Assembly: GCA_029721435.1 (NCBI GenBank) | Contig: CM056576.1 | Span: 115,619,166 to 115,683,165 of the forward strand | Direction: 5' to 3' | DNA: 64,000 nt | Source of the DNA: Gymnothorax reevesii | Taxonomy: Eukaryota > Chordata > Actinopteri > Anguilliformes > Muraenidae | In this document: positions 47,600 to 59,715 of the stretch, one piece after another | Layout of the letters: each line of letters begins with the position of its first letter | How positions within the stretch are numbered: position 1 is the first letter of the stretch | Notes under the pieces: model-generated | The model's database searches: none | What the model was told of the DNA's origin: nothing | What the model saw: the letters and a program-made list of their open reading frames with translations, nothing else | Position numbers and translations under genes: made by a program

Positions 47600-48130
47600 C
47601 TGCTTTGCACAACACTGAATAAATGTTTCTTCAGGGGAAATTTTGTTTCATTCTTCCTGCACACAAGTCTTAAGGTGTGCAACAGTTCAGGGTCTTTTGC
47701 ATTTTACGTTACAAATACACCATAAATCCTCTCTTGGGGACCAAATGCATGCCAGTTCAGTACCCACGCCCTCTTCTTACGCAGACATGCCTTTATAATG
47801 CTGGCAGGAAGCAGTTTTGCATTGGTTTGTTGAAATATGCATGGACATCCCTGGGAAAGACATCATTATGAAGGCAGCATACGTTTCTCAAAAATTTCTG
47901 TGCACTTTTTCTAAATTAATGGTGCCTTCACAAGGAGAACTAGTTACTCTTGCCAAGGGTACTTGACACAACCCCATACAATGGTTGAGCGAGGCCTATG
48001 GACTCTAAGCTGGTAACTAGATTGTCCTTTTCTTTAATGGTGTGAAGCCAATAATTTTAAAAAAAGCATGAAATATTAATTTGTCTGACCACTATATATT
48101 TCCACTACACAATGGTCCATCACAGGTGTA
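47600..48130 (-). pseudogene. Tc1-like transposase relic
   Basis: The minus-strand frame near 47840-47700 reads FQQTNAKLLPASIIKACLRK then AWVLNW, a decayed form of the FQQDNAKPH..NWPACSPDL core. The flanking minus sequence (GCPCIFQQ-like) also fits. Asp to Thr and other losses; dead. Confidence 0.6.
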
Positions 48131-49370
48131 TCTGTGTCAAGAAAAGTAAATAGCACCTCAGGACATTGTTGGTATTAGGCTTTTTTTTTGCTCAGTAATT
48201 TTTTAACCGGCATTGTGGACATACTGTGTATTGTATAGTATTCGACAAAGTAATACTTTTATAGTACTTTTTGCCAAAGTAATCCTCAGCCCATGTAGGC
48301 ACAGCACTCAGAGATAGATGACAGCTCTCGCTGCCATGCCATCTGAGTGAACGGATATCAGGAGTACTCTGCTTGCTCCCTTGCCCTTTACACGCAGAAA
48401 TTCCCTCAGATTCCTTGAATCTTTAAATTGCCTTTTGCACCATAGAGAGTAAAACATCCAAATCCCCTTCTTTTTCCTTTGAGGAACATTGTTTTTAACC
48501 CTTTCAATGACTTTCACACACATTTGTGGGAAAACTGCTTTGCTCATCTCGACCTTTCTTGAATGCTGCTTTTGCACTAAATCATGATTACAATGACCTG
48601 TTGACATCAGCTGCTTTGAGTCACATCATTATTCAAATGTTTTACCTCATAACAAAATTGAAGGAATCGCAATTAATTGTCCAAACCTTGCCGAAAGTGG
48701 CCCTTAAGTATTTGTCATGATGCAAACTTCTGGTTTCAGCCAAAGACTATTCATAGTCAATGATTTCAGTGCAGGAAACTAGTTTTCTCTTTCCATGTTC
48801 ATGCTATTGGCAACGCACGCAAGTAATTATTTTGAAATTGTTAATGTTGCTAGTGAAGAGTATCAGTGTTTACTGGAAGTGTGCATTCTGACACGGAGAA
48901 TTGACTTAATTTACCCTCGAACGTGTCCTCCAATCATACGCAAGGATTTGGCGAGAATAGCAAAAGCGCCACCAGCAGCAAAATTTGGAAATTTAATTGT
49001 GATCCCTCCAATTATTCCCTCATCCTAGTTACCCTTTGGAATGCATTGTAAGCCCAAATGGCAGTAATGTATACAGTATATTTAGTAATAAAATGAAGAT
49101 GACCCGACTAAGCATTAAATATCTTGTCTTCACGCTGTCTGCAACGTGAAATACAAGTCAAACTAAAAGTATAAATCATGGCTTTCTGTTTTCATTTTCT
49201 ATATCATCCCAATTTCTTTCCAAGTTGGGGCTGCATGTTTACAATAAAATAGAAATATTAAATTAAAACATGATACTCTGTTTGGTGACTGACATAAAGA
49301 TATTCTTAAAAATACAAAGACAATTGTATAAAATGGTACTTGTGCCACTCATGCAGTTCCAGCAGTGCCA
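48131..49370. other. Spacer 3' of V8
   Basis: No gene recognised. From about 49165 it is homologous to the V1 3' flank (81-280). Confidence 0.45.
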
Positions 49371-49408
49371 GGTTTTTGTACAGTGTTGCATGGTTTCCTG
49401 TCACTGTG
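49371..49408 (-). other. 23-type RSS of V8
   Basis: Heptamer CACAGTG 49402-49408, 22-bp spacer, nonamer ACAAAAACC 49371-49379. Confidence 0.93.
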
Positions 49409-50121
49409 GGCTGCAGGGCACAGTAGTACAGTGCAGAGTCTGTCACTTCAGCAGAGGAGATCTCCAAGTGCACAGAGTTGTTTAAATTTTCATGTATGAC
49501 TGTAAACCCAGCTTTCTCGTCTCTGTCTTTACTTCTGAAAATGCGGATGAGGAATTCAAGTTTTGAGCTGGGGAACTGCCGATACCACTGTAAATTGTCT
49601 CCAATATTGTCACTAGTATAGTTGCATGACAGTGTAACACTGCAGCCTTCTGAAGAATGTATTTCAGTAGTTGCTGAAGTAATTCCATATTGAAGACTGT
49701 TACCTGCCGGAGAAAGCATAAATTTCATGAATATTATTGACAAAGATAGTGAATTATTTAAAGAAAGACATTATATTATACCTACAATGTCTTGTTTTCG
49801 ATAAAGCTAGAACTGAGTGACGAAAAGCATTTTATTCAATTATTATGCCTCTTATCATTGACAAACAAAAGTATGCACATAAAAGAACAACAACATTAAA
49901 TAAAAGATTTAAACCAATGTTACAATTATACGATTTTTGAATATTCCCATTCAAGAGGCGTTTGTGCTAACTTAACTTGTGAAGTCTCAAATACACTATC
50001 TATTCATTGGTGCTTGTCTGAAACAATTTGTGAGAATGAAATAAATACAAATAATAGAGATAAATGTTGATCAGCACTTACCCACAATTGTTGAAAACAG
50101 AAGAAATAAGCAATGCAGCAT
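49409..50121 (-). CDS. TCR alpha/delta V segment V8
   Basis: Leader 50121-50082 (40 nt, MLHCLFLLFSTIV, gtaagt donor). V exon 49703-49409 (295 nt) follows ccggcag and reads NSLQYGITSATTEIHSSEG, then VTLSCNYTS, Trp in LQWYRQ, IRIFRSKDRDEKAGFTVI, DSALYYCAL. All hallmark residues and the RSS are intact. Paralog of V1, with the same exon sizes and homologous intron and flanks. CTCCTCCC lies 77 bp upstream (50198-50205). Confidence 0.93.
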
Positions 50122-50941
50122 GATGGTAACTGTTAGAAAAGACACTGACATTAAGCAGAAAATTAGTCATTCACTGCAACTCTCTGTACATGGGAAACTC
50201 CTCCCATTCACTGACATTTTAACACCTCCTCTGCTTTCAGTCTAAGCAATACATGGAGAGGTTGGTACTAAGAAAACAGGGAGCAGGCTACTGAATTATT
50301 TTCAATAGAGACTATACCCTTGTATACAAACTGAAGCCATATTTAAGTCGTGAACTATTTAGTTAATGTTGGTATTTATTCTCTCAATTATACGGGACAC
50401 AAAGGAGCATCAGATCTTTTAACCGATGTCATCAGAAAAACACATTCAAGTACTTCTAATTTGAAGCCTTATTTTAATGAAGGCATTTTTTGTGGTATAC
50501 AGTAGGAAGCATAATTCATGATACAATGTTTTTTTTAATTCTGATACTTTGCTTCATGACAAACTTTTTGATTATTATTATTATTCTGGTACTTTGTTTT
50601 GGCGCTAAGTTTTTAAAGACTGCAGCAGTGATGACAATGGGCAAACTGTCAGCTTGAATTCGAATGTGTTTTCATTTTTATCAGATGAAATGTATAGAAA
50701 TGACAATACCTTTTGTGCATGGCCTGAAAAAAAAAAATACTGAAAAAATAACTCATGCTGATGAATCTCTGAAATGTGTCGAGAAAAATGAAGTCTGATG
50801 ATGAATTGCAAAAATTAATAAAACTAAAAATTGGGGATGAACTACATATTGAAATTGCAATACCACAGGCATGCGGTAAGTTTCATTATAAGGACAATGA
50901 AAATGTTGGCTTATGAACAAGATAATTGTGATACCAAATGG

Positions 50942-51538
50942 TTGCCAATGCCAATTACAGTGAAATGCATTATGTAATTTGAGTATTATTTAATTTAGCC
51001 TCCATTATACCAGGGAATCCCGCTGAAACACGGCCAAACATTATCCTATTCAAAACCTAACAACCACTCCCCGAGTAAACGCAAGCAAGCCACAGTCTAA
51101 TTTTTAAGCTCATGTCAAATAAGATTCACGAATGCCGTAGCTGGCCAGTTAACTCATATTCGTAATGCTGCACAGCAATTAGTTGTGTTGTAAAATGCCT
51201 GATGTAGGACAGTAAAAGGAAATATACAAGCAACATGCAGATATAAGATAGATTCTTGTATACGCCAACGTTTAATTGCTTACCTACTTAGCTACCACAT
51301 CTGACAACAAGATGAGACGGATAACCCAGTCAGCATTCATTTTGCAAATGGCGATGTGCGATTGGTGGTTCTCCTCAAAACGTCGCCCAATCAGCCAAGA
51401 GCAGAAAACATGAATACTTATTTATCCAGTTCATTAGTGACATAAGGGCTAAACGCTGGCCTTCCGACTGAAGCCGGATTATATCAGTGAGTGACCGTTG
51501 GGAGCGACCAGCACTTGATATAAATGGATACCAGGCAA
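50942..51538. mobile_element. 597-bp insertion in the V8 flank
   Basis: Absent at the paralogous V1 site (near 2135). Bounded by accaaatgg (50933-50941) and accaattgg (51539-51547), a 9-bp near-duplication. Ends TTGCC..GGCAA. No gene inside. A hAT-like or other DNA element is plausible, but the ends are too short to classify. Confidence 0.6.
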
Positions 51539-51837
51539 ACCAATTGGTATTCATGTTAAAAATCTGTCACATCCCATTTTTGTGAAAACTCGTTCATATG
51601 CCATTTTTGCTCTGTTTACAGTTCACATTCATTCTTGTTTTTGTCTAATTAATTAGTTGTCTTGTTTCCTTGTCAATTCCATTGTGCATTCCACTTGTCT
51701 TTTCTCATTGCCTTTTGTCATACCAGTTTGTATGGGTTCATCTGTCCATCAGTGTAATGTGCCGGATTGTCATTGTCCCTTACGATATTTACCATTGCTT
51801 TTTCATTTTTATGGTTCTTGTGTTCACTTGCTCTGCT

Positions 51838-52390
51838 TCAGTGGTGGAATGTAAAGAAGTATAAATACTTTGTTACAGTACTTAAGTATGTTTTTCACGT
51901 ATCTGTACTTTACTTAAGTATAAATTATAGAGCGTACTTTTGACTTTTACTCCATTACATTTTGTAGCTATTATCTGTACTTTCTACTCCACTACATTTC
52001 TAAAATGCACCTTGTTACATTATAAGATCACTCAGTCCCTTCACAAAACAAATTGCATTGCACTGCTGCCTCAGAAGTTTAAACCAACCAGGTAGTGCTA
52101 TCCCGGCCTCCAATGAGGACTGAGCGTGCCTTTGGAAGTGGCAGTCGCATTAGAACGAAACCAGAACACGGATCCCGAGACTGAACCTCCTGAATTGGGT
52201 ATTTGCGAGAACCACATTGCCTCTGACAACCTCGGTATCTCCGCCAAACATTCAACAGCGTGGGTCCACACATACAGTGGGAAACAGTGGGAACGCACTG
52301 TGGAGTTAAAATACTGGAATTTTCTCATTTAAATTGTGCTTCGGACTCTCACAATGTTTTTTCACTGACTCATATTTTATTGGGGTAGAA
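51838..52390. mobile_element. Common fish repeat starting CAGTGGTGGAATGTA
   Basis: The start 'cagtggtggaatgtaaagaa' followed by 'actttacttaagtata' and 'ctccactacattt' is a widespread teleost non-autonomous DNA repeat. The 3' boundary is estimated only. Confidence 0.5.
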
Positions 52391-52829
52391 TAAAGCATAA
52401 GATATGAAATGAAATTTAATGAGTTCCTGTATCACTCATTCATGTTACTGTACTGGGTGACACTCCCATTTTTTTATGAATAATTTATACCAAGCCTAAA
52501 ATTGTAAAAAAAAAATAAAATAAATTAAATCAATGTGTTGAATCATTCCGATCACCCTTTCATTGGATGCATTTTCAGTCTACTAGCACCATAAAACGGA
52601 CCTGACAAAAAGGGAAGAACACAGTTATGTGTTACGCCTCTCTTGTTCTAACAAATGCAGCGGCGACAAGATATTTCCATTCAAACGAAGAAATTCAATG
52701 GTTGCTTGAAATGTAGGCGGTTGAAAACGTACAATCACAACTGGAGACTACACGCAAAAACTCAGAGATATATGGAATAAATCGTGAGTAGTTACATTAA
52801 GTGGTTATCACAGAATAATAGATCCATGT

Positions 52830-54600
52830 CGTGACAAACTAAAAATGCGGCTGCGATGTTTCGAAGTGCAGGACGGCATGCAAAAGTCTGGCGGAGATGC
52901 GGAGGTGCAGGAGATCTTTGACCAGACTTCCATAGAGAATTCTGCAGCTTAGTGTATTCCACAGCTTTGCCAGGGGCAGGCACAGCGAATGGTATTGGAC
53001 TACACTATCAAGTTCAAGACTCTGGCAGCCACTGCTTAATGGAATCACAAGGCCCTGTTCAACACCTTCCCATTTGGACTCATGGATAATATCCAAGAAA
53101 AAATCACCACCTGCAACCTCCTAAAGGATCTTGACAAACTTTTGGATCTAGCCATATAAGTGGTCAGCTGGCCACAGGAGCAATGCCTGGAAAGATAGAT
53201 CTGCATCTGAGCCCACTTTCTTGAGGTTAGAATTCACCACCTCAGAACTCCCTTAATTCCCTTGGTCCCAATGATGGAGCACATGCATGTGAATCACACT
53301 CGTCTGTCATAATAGGAGTGACAGCATCACCATGAGGGACGCTGCCAATATTGTGGTGGAGCTGATTACTTCCTGGCTGCCTGTTCTGTCAAACGACTAT
53401 GTAATTCACAAAGATGAGGTACTGACAGAGGTTTCTTCGCTGTCAACATCTCACTTGCGGTTCTTATGCTGCTCAAAGTCTTGATTGATTTTGGAGCTTA
53501 CATCCACTTTATCTGGCTGACCTAGGCACTCCATTTGAGGATGCCCCCTGTCTAGCTCTTTATTCCCATTCAACCCCATGGCTCTGCAGGGGCACCCCTA
53601 ACTACAATTTCCAATGCTACCCATCTTGTGGGAGTCAAGGTTTTCAGCAACCACCCTAAGGAGATGATATTCCTGATCATGAAACTCTCATAAATATTAC
53701 TGGTGCTGGGCAGATCATCGCTGGTTCAACACAACCCATGCATTGTTTGGGTATTGGGGGGAATTTGGGCTGGAATCACTTTTTGCATACCTTTTGCCTT
53801 AGCTCAGCACAAAGACCTGTGGTACCTTAACCTCTTTTACCTTAGAGAGGATCGAGACCTAGGATCTGGTATCATCATAAACTTTGACAAGCCTTTAGCC
53901 ACTCTCCGGCCAGCTCCTTGCTAACCCATAGATCTTATGACTGCCCTATCGACTTGCTCACCACCACCATGACTCCTAGGAGGCACTTATACTCAATGTT
54001 GCGTCCTGAGATGAGGGTCATGGAAAAATACTAAGAGTCCCTGACCTCTGGAATCATCCACCCATCATTTTTCCTAGCTAATGCTAATTGTGTCTTAAAA
54101 ATGAAGAGGGATGGCTTACTGCACCCCTGTAATGACTGCTGAAGTCTCAATGCCATTTTGGTCAAGAACCATTTCCCACTTCCACTCATGTCATCAGCCT
54201 TCTTACTCCGGCAAGAATGCAGCTACTTCACCAATATAGATTTAGGTGATGGTTACCGTCCTGTCCAGATCCATGAAGGGAGTCAACACAAAATGGTCTT
54301 CAACACCTCCTCAGGTCACTGTAAATATCTGCTGATGTACTTTGTGCTCAACAATGTCCTTTGGGCTCACCAATACCTCAGAATCTTCCAGTACTTCATT
54401 AATGATGTACAGAGTAACATGCTTTCTCGCCATGTCTAGTACTCACACACTCACCATGTTTTCCAGGTCATTCAGCAGCTCTTGGAGAATCAATTTTTTC
54501 ATGGCAACAAAATGTGAATTTCAACAGTCCTTAATTCAGTTCTTGGGTTTTAATTTCCAGAGGGAGCACGATGGTTGATTCCCAAAAGGTACGGTAATTT
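52830..54600 (+). pseudogene. Ty3/gypsy retrotransposon gag-pol, decayed
   Basis: Gag-like reading near 52990-53160 (IKFKTLAATA, WNHKALFNTF, LDKLLDLAI). Protease/linker region to about 53930. Reverse transcriptase 53930-54580: CPIDLLTTTM, a PLPLMSSAF stretch, FTNIDLGDGYRPVQI, MVFNTSSGH, and LLENQFFMATKCEF followed by QFLGFNF. Numerous stops and frameshifts; the YxDD region is missing. No LTRs recognised. Confidence 0.78.
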
Positions 54601-54964
54601 TGCCGAACAATGTTGCCTCAAACCTGTTTAAACAATTTTTTTTTGCATCAATAATCATGGAATGAGCATTCAAACATGCATTCAGGCTATGTAAAAAAAT
54701 AAAAAAATAAAATTTGCAACACCTTCCAATGGTTATAAAGCATTGATGTTTTAGGGACGGCACAAGGGGGAAGCAGCTTGTCTTCCCTTATAATTTAGAA
54801 CAATGGAGCATTATGTAAGCCTAATGGACTTTTTAAGTGCAGAAAGTTTTCAATTCCTTTGTAAGGTATTTTGCTGTTTTAGTTCCAAAGCCTTGTGCCT
54901 TCTGTGACCTTAAAAAAGTGCTATTTGCGACATTGCCTAAAATGGCATTTACTCCATATATATG

Positions 54965-55035
54965 TTATGGCCCGCCGGCAAAAGACACAAAGCCGGTGGG
55001 CACTGGGACCATGTTCCCAAAAAGTTCAAGTTCGA
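54965..55035 (-). mobile_element. LTR end fragment related to the element at 27.3 kb
   Basis: 'tgttatggcccgccggcaaa' through 'gggcactgggacca' matches the start of the LTRs at 27302 and 28056. Similarity fades after about 70 bp. Confidence 0.5.
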
Positions 55036-55339
55036 ATTGATTTCCAGATATAGGACATATACAATGGAATAAATACATCAAAGAAAACAAAATAAAATTA
55101 GGTAAATATAGAGAAAAGGAAAAAATATTATGCAGTCTCTAAGTTCAGTTAACATAAATGCAATGAAAAAGACTGCAGACTATGTGTTGAAATGCCTGAA
55201 AAGGGAATTGGGAGAAGCAAAGCTTATTGGGCCCTACCCCTATTTTCGATATCCCACTCATACTTTTTTGTAAAAAGCGCCAACAGAGTTCAAACTTTTT
55301 TGTAAACAGCAAGCCAAGAACGCAAACCTCATAATGAAT

Positions 55340-55440
55340 CGATCAAGAGTCTATCACTGCAGCAAAGGAGAGCTCCAAATCCACGTGCTTGTTCTCTCAG
55401 TCATTTCAAAGCGAACCCCTTCACTGCTAGGTGATCATAT
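55340..55440 (-). pseudogene. TCR V framework-3 relic
   Basis: One minus-strand frame reads NKHVDLELSFAAVIDS then a stop, the framework-3 signature seen in V3/V7 (RVDLEILSAEVxDS). Only about 100 bp remain; no YYC, no RSS. Confidence 0.55.
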
Positions 55441-55483
55441 TCAGCTGTTTCATTCATCAAATGTTTCCTAAAATAATGAATTT

Positions 55484-55505
55484 CTTTCTTTCTTTCTTTC
55501 TTTCT
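55484..55505. repeat. (TTTC)n microsatellite
   Basis: About five perfect TTTC units. Confidence 0.85.
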
Positions 55506-56314
55506 CCTGATGATACACAGGTCGGTCACATGATTCATGAATAACCTGAAATGAATATTCTCTGTAGGTGGACTGTGTAAAAAAACAACAAAATCTGAAT
55601 ATAGTTGCACTAATGATGATTTGCTCCAAATAATTTTGACCTATCTGGTATTCCGTTAGCAGTAGCATAAGAACATGAGGCATTGAATGACCCCCTTATG
55701 CAGTTATAGTTTAGCTTTACGTTGATCCACCTATATCATAGAACAACCAGCAAAATGCACTTAACCTCACCTACACCCCGCTTGCCTGCTGTCATGAGCC
55801 TACAGAAGTATTTTGTCGGGGGATTTTTACTGATGGCCCCATTAACCCATATCATTGGATCATCACAGATGGAACCTCAAAAATGGCATCAGAGACTTAT
55901 GTATACTACTAGCGTGAGTGAGAACAATGTGCTTCTCATGACTTCAATGAAAATTGAGAATGTGAGAATGTACCTTAAAATTACACTGCTAAAATGAATC
56001 ATTAAGACTTATCAATTTCATGATTTGATGGAATATCATTTATTATCACATATTGTTATTGTTTAGATAATTTCAAAACATTGTGAGCAAAATAATACAG
56101 TAGATAGTAGGCCATATGGAGGAAAAAAAAAAAGAATCTCATCAGCATAAATTTTTTTGCCATGAGATGAATTGCATGCAGTATGAACAGTCTGCAGGTG
56201 CATTGGACTGGGACCAAAGAGACACATACCACACTGAGAGGGATTTCCTTTGGTGGCGTTATCTTCTTTTTAGTTCTTTTTAAATATCACCTTCAAACCT
56301 ATTAAATCTAAGCA
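55506..56314. other. Intergenic, no gene recognised
   Basis: AT-rich. A small open frame at 55722-55997 resembles nothing certain, possibly the tail of a retroelement ('cagatggaacctcaaaaatgg'). Confidence 0.35.
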
Positions 56315-56352
56315 GGTTTTTGTATGAGAGATGGCAATAATGTATCACTGTG
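56315..56352 (-). other. 23-type RSS of V9
   Basis: Heptamer CACAGTG 56346-56352, 22-bp spacer, nonamer ACAAAAACC 56315-56323. Confidence 0.93.
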
Positions 56353-56788
56353 GTACTTAACAGAGCACAGTAATACAATGCAGTGTCTTCTGGAATTAAT
56401 TTTGAAATGGTTAAAACTGTTTTTCCCCTGGATTGGTCTGCAGTTGCATCAAATCGTTCTTTGGCAAAATTTGATGTGCCAGAGAGGTACCCCCTGTGCA
56501 GTATATACTGCAGAGCAGACCCAGGGTACTGACGGTACCAGTAAAAAGTATAGTCAGTGTTTGAGCTCCCTGTGCTGAAGGTACAATCCATGGAGACTTC
56601 TGTTCCTTCCATCATTTTCTGTGATTTTAATTCTCCCATGGAAATGCCTGAAAATGATATATAAACATGTGAAACAATAATCAAATAATCACAACAAAGA
56701 GCAAGAGCAAGCCAGTATCTTCTATTTGGGTCACAAATGATAACTTACTGATGGTCGCTGCTAACACCAGTTCTGCAAAAAGCCCCAT
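56353..56788 (-). CDS. TCR alpha/delta V segment V9 (separate family)
   Basis: The only V in the window without a close partner. Leader 56788-56749 (40 nt, MGLFAELVLAATI, gtaagt donor), a short 101-bp intron, and V exon 56647-56353 (295 nt) after ttttcag. The exon reads ISMGELKSQKMMEG, then VSMDCTFSTG, Trp in FYWYRQYPG, a basic RGYLSGTSNFAKERF stretch, TISKLIPEDTALYYCALLS. All hallmarks and the RSS are intact. Likely functional TRAV-type gene. GGGAGGGG on the plus strand (56869-56876) is the promoter-proximal GC-rich motif. Confidence 0.92.
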
Positions 56789-57338
56789 TGTGAGATGAAC
56801 ATTCAGATCATAAGAGGAGACAGAACCTGTGGGAGAGCAGCTGCTTTAGATTAACTGTCAGGAAGAGTGGGAGGGGCAACTGTGCTCTAATGAGCATATA
56901 AAAAAGTAAAGCTACTAAATTTGTCATTTGTAAATTGAACAGAGCATCCTGACTTCACTCTTCACTCCTTTCATATCTATATTGAGCACCAGTATAAATG
57001 TACTTTCAGGTTATAAAACACAGCACAGCTTTCAAAGCTTATGCTTGAGCTCCATTCAGTGCATGTCTTTTTTCTTTTCACATGTGCCTTCAACTGGTTT
57101 TTAGATTACTAACTAAATTTTAAAAAATCAATTAAGCACACAACATATATCAGTGGATGCACTCTTTGCTTTACCCAGTAAAATATTCAGCCCAAAGGGG
57201 CAACTGATTGCAATGAAATAAAATACACATTATGATACACTCTTAAATTATCCAAGATCAGACAGATGTAATTTCACACGGAACACAACTGTTTCAGAAT
57301 ATGAGAGGCGCCCTTCTTGTTAAGAGCCAGTTTTTTAA
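56789..57338. other. V9 upstream flank
   Basis: Putative promoter region of V9. About 56985-57330 is related to 39990-40450. No other gene. Confidence 0.5.
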
Positions 57339-57374
57339 AACATAACATAACATAACATAACATAACATAACATA
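57339..57374. repeat. (CATAA)n microsatellite
   Basis: Seven CATAA units followed by 'atggcgagaacagaccattc', typical of the 3' tail of a LINE/SINE. Confidence 0.85.
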
Positions 57375-58380
57375 AATGGCGAGAACAGACCATTCAGCCC
57401 AATTATGCTTGCCTGCTTAGAGTATAAGAGTCAGGCAGATATGGGTGATTCATGACCCCTTTGGATTTGTCAGAAATTTATTTTATTGATAGATATATGT
57501 TAGAAACAAACGAAAATCACATTTTCTATCCGTTATAGGGTCTGATTTTTCTAGGGGGTCCTGGAATATCGGAGTCAAAATCAGCCAAAGTGGCAAAATC
57601 ACTAAAAATAGGTTTTTGAATGCTTGTATTTCTGGGCGTCCTAAGTGAACCAAATTGATTTTGATTTGTGGAATTCTATCGGGTATGGACTTTTCAAAAA
57701 TCTGAACTTTTTTTTAGTTGACTTAGGGCGCAGCCCATGGGTGGCGCTGCAAATCACTACTTTTTGTAATTATACACACTTTCCCAGGGGTTGTGTGGCT
57801 TGCGCCCTAAGTCAGACTAGGTATTTTTTGCACGTCATGATAGATCAGCAGCTCTTATTTGGATTTGGATGAAAATTACGGTGCCTGACTTCTACATCTA
57901 CATGACAGTTATACCTTCTAGCTTCCAATTTTATCATAAATAGTGCCCACCTTTCCTTCTGTGATCTTTGTGACTATTACTGAACACAAAGATAGCTATC
58001 TTCATTCTAGAGCATGTGTCACTCCATGATAATTATTTTCCCGACTGCATATAAACTGCAAATAATATGATTTTATCTGGGAATTTTATGAGAAGACGAC
58101 ATACTACAACCAAGCCACTTAATCTTTTCATCCAGTGAACCAAACTTATTATTGTGAAAAATGCCCTGTTTTAAGGTGAACAGTTTTAAATAGTACCAAT
58201 TTCAGTCACCTTGTGAGCAAAATGATCGTGAAGCTGTTTCGACCACGGCCCACGGCCCATAAAGTTTAGCTTTAGTTTGGTGCTATGGAATGTCGAGAAA
58301 CAGACTCTTTCTGGGTCAGTAGTACTGTAAAAAACAAAAAAAGAAGACATCTTGTGGAAGACTGAATACACTTCTTTATT
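57375..58380. other. Spacer with a repeat-derived hairpin
   Basis: No gene. TGACTTAGGGCGCA (57719-57732) and its exact inverse (57801-57814) could form a 14-bp stem around a 68-nt loop. 58200-58370 resembles 40760-40860. Confidence 0.5.
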
Positions 58381-58391
58381 TTTTTTTATTT

Positions 58392-59715
58392 ACTTCACCC
58401 CATGGAGTGGGTGTGAAGTATTGCCTTTAGCGGCTCTGTGTGTTTGTTGCTTGCCGGAATCTCGGATTCTGGAAGTATATTTCTCTGTTCGTTTGTTTGT
58501 GGATTTGTTTGTTTGTTTGTTTGTTTTTTCTGTGTAGCTTTGCACTGTGGCGTCCAATTTCAGCTCAATTTAGCTCATATATCATGATCAACATAGGACA
58601 GGCATTAGGCAGGCACTGCACTATTTTGGTGAATCTAGGTCAAAGATCAAGGTCAAGGTCACACAAAAGGTCAAAAACACATTAGAAGCCATATCTTCGG
58701 TTCTAATTGTTGTCGAGACTTCAAACCAATTGCATATTGTGGATAAACAATAGATCTATCTTACTTGACCTAGGTACTGCACTATTTTGGTGAATCTACA
58801 TCAAAGGTGAAGGTCAAGGTCCCATGAAAGGTCAAAAACACATAAGAAGCCATTTCTTCCGTTATAATCATCATAGAGACTTCGAACCAAGAGCATATTA
58901 CTCATAAAAGAAAGGTCATTTTATTTGATCTCGGAATCTAGATCAAAGGTCAAGATCAAGGTTAGACTAAACTTCAAAAACACATTAGAAGCCATCTTCG
59001 GTTCTAATCATCTTAGAGACTTCAAACCAAGTGCATTTTGTTGCAAAACGAAAGGCCTATCTTACTTGACCTAGGTACTGCACTTTTTTGGTGAATCTAA
59101 GTCAAAGGTCAAGGTCACTGAAGCAGCGCTCTATTTTGTCTTTTTTTTTGTCTGTCAGTCTGTCTGTTTGTGTGCACTCTACAGGTCACTATTTTCACAT
59201 TTTCCTCACCAAACTTAGTGACAACATTGACTAGCCTTGTGGCTAGAGACCGACTTCTTTTCGAGGTCAAAGATCAAGGTCAAGCTCACCAGCAAAGTAA
59301 AAAAAAAACACATTTTGGATCATAACTTCGCTACTATTACAGCTAGAGACCTGAAACTAACTCCATTCCGTTCATTGTGTTTCAAAGATGTGCGCATGAT
59401 TCCGGCAAGTCGTCATTTTATGAATGACCTTTCATTTGTTTGTTTGTTTGTCTGTCTGTTTGTGTTTCCGCACTTGCCATTATTTGCGTGAATGGGTGAA
59501 TTCTGCCATCTAGTGGCTCTGAGTGTTTGTGTTTCCGCTCTTGCCAATATTTGCATGAATGGGTGAATTCTGCCATCTAGTGGCTCTGAGTGTTTGTTTG
59601 TGTTTCCGCTCTTGCCAATATTTGCATGAATGGGTGAATTCTGCCATCTAGTGGCTCTCAGTGTTTGTTTGTGTTTCCGCTCTTGCCAATATTTGCATGA
59701 ATGGGGTGAAGTCTG
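58392..59715 (+). mobile_element. Long Helitron-like repeat with AGGTCA pairs
   Basis: Begins ACTTCACCCCATGGAGTGGG..GTGAAGT (hairpin) and closes with GGGGTGAAGT (59703-59712), the inverted partner of ACTTCACCCC. The interior repeats a unit of about 160 bp with 'gtcaaaggtcaaggtca' and 'cttcggttctaat' and has TGTTTGTTTGTCTGTCTG runs. The expected 3' CTAG is missing, so classification is tentative. Confidence 0.55.
59450..59710. repeat. Minisatellite, units of about 70 bp with CTCF-like motifs
   Basis: The unit 'ccgctcttgccaatatttgc' ... 'ctgccatctagtggctct' occurs about four times. Three copies hold CCACTAGATGGCAG on the minus strand (59503-59516, 59570-59583, 59641-59654), spaced 67 and 71 bp. 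Confidence 0.85.
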
